Source: Thermoplasmatota archaeon
Lineage (GTDB): Archaea; Thermoplasmatota; Thermoplasmata; UBA10834
DNA: 11,573 bases
Direction of reading: 5' to 3'
Assembly (NCBI GenBank): GCA_022848805.1
Contig: JAJISI010000020.1
Coordinates: 1-11,573, forward strand
Both the position numbers and the translations under genes were made by a program. Each line of letters begins with the position of its first letter. The first letter of the stretch is position 1. Below the pieces are notes generated by a model. That model did not search any database. It was given only the letters and a program-made list of their open reading frames with translations, and was not told the DNA's origin. Below, one piece after another: positions 6,548-11,573 of this stretch.

Positions 6548-7708
6548 TTGAGGTCAGGGGAGATAGTGGCCTACGCCGCCTCATTCGCGGGGCCGGTGGC
6601 AGGGAATGCGATTCTCGCCATGGTCAGCGTCCTAGCTGTCGAGTGGAACACTACTGGCGACGCCGTGCTTCTCGCGATTCCCGCATTCATGCTCCCATTT
6701 GCCGTCATCCAGATATTCTCAGGGTCGATCTCCACCGCGTATGACCGCCGCCTGACTCTCAGTCTGGGCCTGCTTGTGTACATCGTCGGCTCGATCGGAG
6801 CAGCCTTTTCGCCCTCGCTTATGGTCTTTCTGATGGTGAGAGTGGTCCAGGGTGTAGGATATGCGTTCGTCGCCCCAGTACTCGTTCCCATCGTGTCTGA
6901 TATCGCAGGCAAAGGACGCCAGGGTCTCGCTATGGGCTATCTGGGAAGCACGAGCACCGCAGGTGTGACCGTCGGGCCTCTGATGGGGGGTTTGTTCGCA
7001 GAATACAACTGGAGGCTCGCCTTCATCGCGATAGCCGTAATGGCATCTGTCGTTCTCGTCGCCGTTCTGGTCGTGTTCCGAAAAGGGTCTGAGTCGCCTC
7101 GCACGAGGACGACCCCCAAGCAGTCCCTGGGAAGGCTCGCATCGACAGCCAAGAACAGAGATGTTCTGCGGCTGTCGGCAACCGGATTCCTCGTATTCGT
7201 TTCGTTCATCGGTGTCATATCCTATCTCTCCGTTCACCTGGGTCCCGACGGAGTTGGCATGGGCCCAGGCGAGATCGGGTTCATCCTCATGTTTTCGGGC
7301 TTGTCAGGCGTGTTCATTTCGCCGATTGCCGGCAAGATGGTGGACCGGAAAGGCACGAGGTGCTGTGTCTCGCTCGGTTTGGTGGTCGCGGCGGGGGCGA
7401 CCGTCTCGATGCAGTTCGTCGGGGGCATGCTTCCGTACATAGTCCTTCTGTCGCTGATCGGCTTCGGCAGCAGCTTCGTCTGGTCCGCGCTCCTGACGAT
7501 GCTCATGAGGGCCGATCCGTCCAGGAAGGACGAATCATCCTCCATCTTCAACTCCGCGAGGTTCATGGGATTTGCCGTCTCCCCGGTGCTTCTGGCTCCA
7601 GTGTATCTCGGCTACGGATTCGACACGGTCGTCGTGGTGTGCGGTTTGGTCTATGTTATCTGCTTGTTGCTCGTGCTTTCCACACGCCGGACGCTGGACC
7701 GAGGGTAG
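6548..7708 (+). CDS. MFS transporter, drug/metabolite exporter-like (DHA1-like)
   Basis: 386 residues of strongly hydrophobic sequence with about 12 membrane helices, normal size for a 12-TM Major Facilitator Superfamily carrier. The loop after helix 2 carries the motif-A remnant GSISTAYDRRLTLSLG (D66, R67, R68), and the equivalent second-half loop after helix 8 carries GKMVDRKGTR (262-271). Helix 5 has TVGPLMGGLF (141-150), resembling antiporter motif C (GPxxGG), which points to proton-coupled export rather than uptake. The substrate is unknown. The listed start is TTG 6548, preceded by GGAG at 6536-6539 (8 nt spacing). GTG 6566, behind GGGGAG, is a realistic alternative that would remove only six residues. 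The gene begins 49 bp after the tRNA and stops 37 bp before apgM, with no functional link evident to either. Confidence 0.93.
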   Translation: MRSGEIVAYAASFAGPVAGNAILAMVSVLAVEWNTTGDAVLLAIPAFMLPFAVIQIFSGSISTAYDRRLTLSLGLLVYIVGSIGAAFSPSLMVFLMVRVVQGVGYAFVAPVLVPIVSDIAGKGRQGLAMGYLGSTSTAGVTVGPLMGGLFAEYNWRLAFIAIAVMASVVLVAVLVVFRKGSESPRTRTTPKQSLGRLASTAKNRDVLRLSATGFLVFVSFIGVISYLSVHLGPDGVGMGPGEIGFILMFSGLSGVFISPIAGKMVDRKGTRCCVSLGLVVAAGATVSMQFVGGMLPYIVLLSLIGFGSSFVWSALLTMLMRADPSRKDESSSIFNSARFMGFAVSPVLLAPVYLGYGFDTVVVVCGLVYVICLLLVLSTRRTLDRG

Positions 7709-7710
7709 GG

Positions 7711-7718
7711 ATTAATTA
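7711..7718 (+). promoter_or_regulatory. TATA-like element upstream of apgM
   Basis: ATTAATTA is the only A/T-rich block in the 37-bp gap after the MFS stop, and it ends 27 bp before ATG 7746. This spacing fits an archaeal promoter giving an mRNA with almost no leader, so apgM may be transcribed separately from the transporter. There is no Shine-Dalgarno site before ATG 7746, which agrees with that reading. Confidence 0.4.
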
Positions 7719-7745
7719 CTGGCCCGTGTCATTCCCCAACGTCCC

Positions 7746-8972
7746 ATGAGCGCGAAGAAGATTCTTATGGTGGTCTGTGACGGCGTGTCCGACCGTCCGG
7801 TCAAGCAGTTCGAGGGAAAGACACCCCTTCAGATCGCCCGAACGCCTGCAATGGACGCGGTCGCGAGGAACGGCGTCTCTGGCACGATGGATGTGATCTC
7901 TCCCGGAGTCGTTCCTGGAAGTGACACTGCCCATCTCGCCCTGCTCGGTTATGATCCGTATAGGGTCTATACTGGACGGGGACCCATCGAAGCTGCTGGG
8001 GCGGAGATACAGTTGATGGAGGGCGACGTGGCCTTCAGGTGCAACTTCGCGACATCCGACGAAAACATGAGTATAATCGACCGGAGAGCCGGCCGCATCA
8101 AGTCGGGGACGGCGGAGCTCGCCGCTGCCCTCTCGGGCATGAAGATCGAGGACGCCGAGGTGATATTCAAGGAGGCATCCGAGCACAGGGCAGTCCTCGT
8201 GCTCAGAGGTCCCGGTCTGGACCACAGAGTGACCGAGGTGGACCCGCACCGCGAGGGAGAAGTCCTGAAGGCGCGCGCAGAATCACCCGAGGCGGAGAAG
8301 ACCGCGCGGATCCTCAACGAGTTCGTAGCGAAGTCTTATGATATTCTCTCGAAGCATCCAGTCAACGAGCGCAGGATGAAGGATGGGCTGCCCCTAGCAA
8401 ACATCGTCCTTCCCAGGGGCGCAGGGAGCTTAGGAGAGCTTGAGCCGCTTACTAACCGTTTCGGTGTGAAGTGCGCGGCAGTCGCCGGCGTTACATTGGT
8501 CAAGGGCATATGCCGGATGGTCGGCATGGAGGTTCCTGATGTTGAGGGGGCGACCGGAGGCCTGGATACGGACTATGTGGCCAAGGCGGACGCAGCGATA
8601 GGCCTGCTCGAGGAGTACGACCTGGTCTTCATCAACGTGAAAGCCCCTGACATTGCTGGCCATGATGGCGATTTCCGGCAGAAGGTCCTGGCTATTGAGA
8701 ACATTGACATGATGCTGGGAAGAATACTGGAGAGCATCCACGAAGATGTCGTGGTCGTGCTGACGGCTGACCATTCCACGCCTGTCATGGTGAAGGACCA
8801 TAGCGCGGACCCTGTGCCAGTAGCGGTCTCCGGGGCGGACTCCAGAATCGACGACGTCCGGGCGTTCGATGAGATATCCGCAGCATCAGGTGCTCTCGGC
8901 AGGATCCGCGGAGTGGATTTGCTGCCGATCGTTCTCGGAATGGCCAACCGGTCCAGCAAGTTCGGAGCGTGA
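7746..8972 (+). CDS. apgM: 2,3-bisphosphoglycerate-independent phosphoglycerate mutase, archaeal type
   Basis: Interconverts 3- and 2-phosphoglycerate in glycolysis/gluconeogenesis; cytosolic metalloenzyme of the alkaline-phosphatase superfamily. At 408 residues it is of normal length. The N-terminus KILMVVCDGVSDRP holds the first metal-binding aspartate (D12), and GRGPIEAAG and FRCNFAT are family strings. The phosphorylated serine is S59 in VVPGSDTAHL. The remaining metal ligands are visible in KAPDIAGHDGD (D302, H306), LTADHSTP (D342, H343) and KDHS (H352). All catalytic positions are present, so the enzyme should be active. It converges with the MIP18 gene, with stops 14 bp apart. Confidence 0.97.
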   Translation: MSAKKILMVVCDGVSDRPVKQFEGKTPLQIARTPAMDAVARNGVSGTMDVISPGVVPGSDTAHLALLGYDPYRVYTGRGPIEAAGAEIQLMEGDVAFRCNFATSDENMSIIDRRAGRIKSGTAELAAALSGMKIEDAEVIFKEASEHRAVLVLRGPGLDHRVTEVDPHREGEVLKARAESPEAEKTARILNEFVAKSYDILSKHPVNERRMKDGLPLANIVLPRGAGSLGELEPLTNRFGVKCAAVAGVTLVKGICRMVGMEVPDVEGATGGLDTDYVAKADAAIGLLEEYDLVFINVKAPDIAGHDGDFRQKVLAIENIDMMLGRILESIHEDVVVVLTADHSTPVMVKDHSADPVPVAVSGADSRIDDVRAFDEISAASGALGRIRGVDLLPIVLGMANRSSKFGA

Positions 8973-8973
8973 C

Positions 8974-8991
8974 CCTGAACTGGGGTTCAGG
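8974..8991. terminator. Hairpin at the convergent apgM/MIP18 junction
   Basis: CCTGAAC (8974-8980), loop TGGG, then GTTCAGG (8985-8991): a perfect 7-bp inverted repeat that starts two bases after the apgM stop and overlaps the MIP18 stop codon at 8987-8989. Its position suggests a shared bidirectional 3'-end element or RNA-stabilising stem. Classical archaeal terminators are T-rich runs, and no T-run follows on either strand, so termination as such is uncertain. Confidence 0.35.
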
Positions 8992-9268
8992 CAGCTTCCA
9001 GCTCTCGGTTGATCATCTCTTCTTGCGTGTGCCCGACGATTTTCACATCGGCCTTCGCAGTGCCCTCGATGCCTATGAGCCGTCGCTTGATATTCAGGGC
9101 CAGATGTACGCCCAGCGGGCAGAACGGGGAAGTGGGTCGGAATACCAGGCTTACCTCATCCTCCGTGACGTTGATCCCAGAAATCAGTCCCATGTCATAT
9201 ACGCTCATGTTCGTGTGAGGGTCTATTATCTCCTTCAGAGCCTCAACCACTTGTTCTTCCGTCGGCAT
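8987..9268 (-). CDS. MIP18/DUF59 family protein (probable Fe-S cluster assembly factor)
   Basis: 93 residues, a single-domain member of the MIP18/DUF59 (PaaD/SufT-like) family. The family pattern is clear: EEQVVEALKEIIDPHTNMSVYDMGLI (the DPxxxxSVxDMGLI signature), then strand LVFRPTSPFCPLG with the conserved cysteine C50 in the T-x-P-x-CP segment, then a helix and strand ADVKIVGH. In the final helix the usual W near the C-terminus is replaced by TQEEMINREL. Members help mature Fe-S proteins; archaeal stand-alone versions are thought to play a similar part. ATG 9268 has a GAGGTG ribosome-binding site at 9276-9281 (7 nt spacing), and an A/T-rich box lies at 9318-9328, so it has its own promoter rather than reading through from the HTH gene upstream. 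Confidence 0.92.
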   Translation of the reverse strand: MPTEEQVVEALKEIIDPHTNMSVYDMGLISGINVTEDEVSLVFRPTSPFCPLGVHLALNIKRRLIGIEGTAKADVKIVGHTQEEMINRELEAA

Positions 9269-9317
9269 CTGTGAGCACCTCTACGTCATCCCTTCTGTTT
9301 CCCGGACCTTCGCGCGC

Positions 9318-9328
9318 ATAGTTTAAGT
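9318..9328 (-). promoter_or_regulatory. TATA-like element of the MIP18 gene
   Basis: Minus-strand ACTTAAACTAT lies 50-60 bp before ATG 9268. With a start about 25 bp downstream, the mRNA would have a leader of about 25 nt containing the GAGGTG ribosome-binding site. The gap between the HTH stop and this gene (125 bp) shows nothing else. Confidence 0.35.
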
Positions 9329-9393
9329 TACCGTCTGTGTGGTACGGGTGTCTCTCCTTCGTCGCCGTGCATTTCAAGCTTCCTTGATCGTCG

Positions 9394-10035
9394 TCAGATG
9401 TTGTGTCGCTGCTTCTTGAAGTAGTCGAGAACGATCTTCCGTTGACCCTTTCGCAGTATCTCCGAGAGGGTCGACGGAGATACATCGAACATCCTTGCCA
9501 GCTCTCTCAGGCTTATCCGCTTTGGGTAGTCGAAATATCCGCGTTCGAACGCGACCTTGGTTATCTTATCCTGTCGTTCGGTGAGTGATTCCCTGTCGTC
9601 GATCTTAGTCAGTTTGATCAGTTCCGCCTCGACGCTCTTTTTCTTGAGGTGGTCGAAGATGTCCTTCAACACCTCTTTCTCGCTCACAATCAGGGTCCAT
9701 TCGACCCTGCCGCCATCCTTGGACTGTGCGGATATCAGGAAGACGCCGGAATCCATCAGAATGCGGCATATCTCGCACCTCGTAGTCGTGACCGCGCTTA
9801 TCACCTTGCCCCTCTCGGTCACGGTGGTGTCGACTTCTGCGACTAGAGGATTCTTCGGGATGGCCTCGAGGATCTCTTTCATCACGTCTTCAGACGCGGA
9901 TATTTCCACAAGGTCTTTCACGCCTTTCTCCGCGTACGGCATCCTGTCTATCACTCTTATCGTCGCAGGATATCGCGCAGATATGTCGCTTATCCAGTTC
10001 TCGGGCTCACGAAGCGATATGATTGCTTCCATCAT
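9394..10035 (-). CDS. HTH_10 (bacterio-opsin-activator type) transcription regulator with CxxC sensor region
   Basis: 213 residues. The C-terminal part (about 151-206) is a clear archaeal HTH_10 domain: LTERQDKITKVAFERGYFDYPKRISLRELARMFDVSPSTLSEILRKGQRKI, with recognition helix VSPSTLSEILR. The N-terminal part (about 1-140) is a sensor-like region with two alpha/beta repeats. It contains a cysteine pair in TTRCEICRIL (C87, C90) that could bind metal or sense redox state, which is an inference. Proteins of this type are cytosolic DNA-binding regulators in archaea; target genes are unknown. ATG 10035 is immediately followed by ATG 10032. GGAGG at 10049-10053 is a possible ribosome-binding site at long spacing (13 nt), and TATA-like AAATATA lies near 10098-10104. 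The gene is divergent from nre and upstream of the MIP18 gene, so either neighbour could be a target. Confidence 0.92.
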   Translation of the reverse strand: MMEAIISLREPENWISDISARYPATIRVIDRMPYAEKGVKDLVEISASEDVMKEILEAIPKNPLVAEVDTTVTERGKVISAVTTTRCEICRILMDSGVFLISAQSKDGGRVEWTLIVSEKEVLKDIFDHLKKKSVEAELIKLTKIDDRESLTERQDKITKVAFERGYFDYPKRISLRELARMFDVSPSTLSEILRKGQRKIVLDYFKKQRHNI

Positions 10036-10096
10036 GCTTGTCGATGCCCCTCCAGGACGACCCGGTAATGGCCTATCGCTGGTGAGTACCTTGGGC

Positions 10097-10106
10097 GTAT
10101 ATTTAC
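10097..10106 (-). promoter_or_regulatory. TATA-like box in the divergent HTH-nre promoter region
   Basis: Plus-strand GTATATTTAC (minus-strand GTAAATATAC) is the most A/T-rich block of the 152-bp divergent spacer. Facing left it would start transcription about 40 nt before ATG 10035, and the leader would include GGAGG at 10049-10053. TATA boxes are nearly symmetric, so it could in principle also serve the right-hand side, but nre has a closer candidate. Confidence 0.4.
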
Positions 10107-10154
10107 TTTGACCTAGTGCCGGGCGCGTAGCACTTTCGGTCCGCTGTGCGAGCG

Positions 10155-10164
10155 ACTTATCTAT
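10155..10164 (+). promoter_or_regulatory. TATA-like box of nre
   Basis: ACTTATCTAT lies 24-33 bp before ATG 10188, the spacing for a leaderless archaeal mRNA. It overlaps the extended reading frame from GTG 10146, which argues that the true start of nre is 10188. Confidence 0.38.
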
Positions 10165-10187
10165 CTCCTAGACGATGCGCGTTCAGG

Positions 10188-11501
10188 ATGGACTTATCCA
10201 GCTTCGGCCGGTCCTCGGCTATGGTCGACAACCCTGTTATGTTCGAGGATGTCCTGTCGAGCGACGATGTCCGGGTGAACTCGTCCCGGTGTGTTTACTG
10301 CAAAGGCTCCAAAATGCTCTGCGGGAAGAGCAGATGCAGTGTGCTAGCTCGCTATTACTCGGCGACTAGGGCGCGGGACCGCATCTACAACCTCGAGATC
10401 GAAGGGAATTCCCCTCCGAGTGTCTTCGTGGGTCGCATGGGATATCCCAAGGTGGCAGTAGGTCCGATGATCCCGCCGTACCAGGGAGACACGTCCCTAC
10501 TGGACACCCCCGAACGATGGGTCGGCCTCTCCATAGACGACGTAATCGATTTCCGGTCGAACCTCGTGAGGGGGATGCACTGGGTGGACGTCCAGGATGT
10601 TGACAGCCCGAGCAGGCTCGTGACGAGGACGAGGGAGCTTGCCTTGGCAAGCAAACCCCCAGAAGTCGATGCCGAGTTCAGGAAGAAGCCGGTCGGCAGG
10701 CTCACAGTCGACGACAATGTCCAGCCGTTCGGACCTTCTGCCCCTCTTGAAAAGTTCAATATTTCTAACTGCAGATTCGATAGGAGGCTGGAGAAGGCGT
10801 TCTTCGACGGCGACCTTCTCGCTAAGGACGCAGTCGTCGACCTATATTCGGACGGTGCGCTGGTATCTCAGATTCAGAGGGCGTTCAGCGTCGGCGCCTT
10901 CGGCTTGGAAAGGCGACGCAAATTCGTCCCCACACGATGGAGTATAACTGCAGTCGACACTCAGCTCGGCTTGCATCTTCTGGACTCCACGAAGACTCAT
11001 CCCTTCATCGACGAGTTCAGGGTATACGAGACACAGAGCCTGGATAATAGATGGGCCGTTCTCATGATGCCTGCCTCTTGGCGTTACGAGCTGATCGAGG
11101 CATGGTACCCGAAGACCGTGTGGAACCCGCACAACGACAGGATCGCCATCATGTCCGACCATGAGTTCTTCGATGGTAGGAAGACTTACGCAAGCATCGG
11201 AGGATGCTACTACGCGGCAAGGCTGGCAGTGAACGAGTTGCTCGTTCGTGAGAGGCGACAGGCCGGGGTGTGCATCATGCGGGAGGCGCATCCAGGTTAC
11301 ATTCTTCCCGTGGGAGTCTGGAATGTGCGGGAGAACGTCCGTGCGGCCCTCAAGAACCCGCCACACAAGTCCCCCACTTTGAAGGGCGCCCTCACTCACA
11401 TCTCCGCGATGATGGATATTCCGATGTCGAGATGGATCAAGAGCAGCGCCGTGTTGAAGGACGCTCTCTATCAGAGGCGTATCGAGGATTTCCGGGGTTG
11501 A
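10188..11501 (+). CDS. nre: DNA repair protein Nre (NreA/NreB family)
   Basis: About 437 residues from ATG 10188. Nre is an archaeal protein family tied to DNA-damage resistance and to binding of the PCNA clamp. The N-terminus carries the family zinc motif CVYCKGSKMLCGKSRC (C35, C38, C45, C50). The family core follows: PSVFVGRMGYPKVAVGPMIPP (about 77-97), a WVGLSIDDVIDFR segment (about 113-125), ending with WNVRENVRAAL and a TLKGAL helix region. The extreme C-terminus, YQRRIEDFRG, contains Q-x-x-I-x-x-F, resembling the PCNA-interacting peptide known from NreA. Length is normal. The frame also opens at GTG 10146, but the extra 14 residues fall on the TATA-like box and are unlike the family start. 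The next gene starts 4 bp after the stop, consistent with one repair operon. Confidence 0.93.
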   Translation: MDLSSFGRSSAMVDNPVMFEDVLSSDDVRVNSSRCVYCKGSKMLCGKSRCSVLARYYSATRARDRIYNLEIEGNSPPSVFVGRMGYPKVAVGPMIPPYQGDTSLLDTPERWVGLSIDDVIDFRSNLVRGMHWVDVQDVDSPSRLVTRTRELALASKPPEVDAEFRKKPVGRLTVDDNVQPFGPSAPLEKFNISNCRFDRRLEKAFFDGDLLAKDAVVDLYSDGALVSQIQRAFSVGAFGLERRRKFVPTRWSITAVDTQLGLHLLDSTKTHPFIDEFRVYETQSLDNRWAVLMMPASWRYELIEAWYPKTVWNPHNDRIAIMSDHEFFDGRKTYASIGGCYYAARLAVNELLVRERRQAGVCIMREAHPGYILPVGVWNVRENVRAALKNPPHKSPTLKGALTHISAMMDIPMSRWIKSSAVLKDALYQRRIEDFRG

Positions 11502-11505
11502 CCAC

Positions 11506-11573
11506 ATGGATGTGAGGCTGGTTCAATGCTCGACGGCCGCCTCGCCATCCCGCCTTCCTGGGCTGGACTGGGC
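11506..11573 (+). CDS. Probable SplB-like radical SAM protein, N-terminal 22 residues only (runs off the window)
   Basis: An ATG four bases after the nre stop opens a frame that stays open to the window end. It reads MDVRLVQCSTAASPSRLPGLDW. The string (S/K)xLPGLDW/Y is the segment that, in SplB-like radical SAM proteins (COG1533), comes just before ALNPYRGC and the CxxxCxxC cluster motif, which would lie just beyond position 11573. The family includes spore-photoproduct-lyase-like and other archaeal radical SAM proteins next to repair genes. With so little sequence the call rests on that one motif plus the tight coupling to nre. A different small start of unknown family is possible. Confidence 0.55.
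   Translation, partial: MDVRLVQCSTAASPSRLPGLDW

Noticed and set aside
10146..10187. Extension of nre to GTG 10146.
   Set aside because: The extra 14 residues overlap a TATA-like element and do not resemble the N-terminus of Nre proteins.
1..11573. CRISPR arrays, insertion sequences, integrase or attachment sites, especially around the tRNA-Ser gene, a common integration target.
   Set aside because: No regularly spaced repeats, transposase or integrase reading frame was seen, nor a repeated copy of the tRNA 3' end by eye; the genes around the tRNA are ordinary chromosomal ones.

Overview
The window reads as a stretch of euryarchaeal chromosome, most likely from a member of the Thermoplasmata or a close relative. 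The archaeal assignment is firm: there is an archaeal-type TIM, a DnaG of the archaeal exosome-associated type, a LonB-derived AAA+ ATPase, archaeal phosphoglycerate mutase (ApgM), a bacterio-opsin-activator-type HTH regulator, an Nre repair protein and a serine tRNA without encoded CCA. The class is an inference from gene style, moderately high GC and what look like leaderless promoters. I cannot name a genus. No mobile element, CRISPR array or prophage is visible.

Layout. Positions 1-228 hold the 3' end of triosephosphate isomerase. A large exported protein follows (252-2429) with a lamin-tail domain, two phospholipase-D HKD motifs, a PKD-like domain and a C-terminal membrane anchor, then a GNAT acetyltransferase (2482-2922). 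Converging on it from the right is a two-gene minus-strand operon: dnaG (5759 to 4476), then a LonB-like ATPase (4461 to 2935). The ATPase has no protease domain and carries a zinc ribbon where LonB has its membrane segments. Upstream of dnaG is a roughly 280-bp intergenic stretch rich in inverted repeats. Beyond it lies a small ubiquitin-like (MoaD/ThiS/SAMP type) gene on the minus strand (6253 to 6044).

A serine tRNA with anticodon CGA (6412-6498) is followed on the plus strand by an MFS exporter (6548-7708) and apgM (7746-8972). ApgM converges with a MIP18/DUF59 Fe-S assembly protein (9268 to 8987), and a 7-bp hairpin lies across the junction. Upstream of the MIP18 gene is an HTH_10 regulator (10035 to 9394). 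Divergent from the regulator is the DNA-repair protein Nre (10188-11501), followed after 4 bp by the start of a probable SplB-like radical SAM gene that runs off the window.

Two groupings suggest shared work. The first is dnaG plus the protease-less LonB-like ATPase, a nucleic-acid/exosome or replication context. The second is nre plus the SplB-like gene, a DNA-repair context. TIM and ApgM are central glycolytic/gluconeogenic enzymes but lie far apart. The most unusual object here is the LonB-like ATPase.
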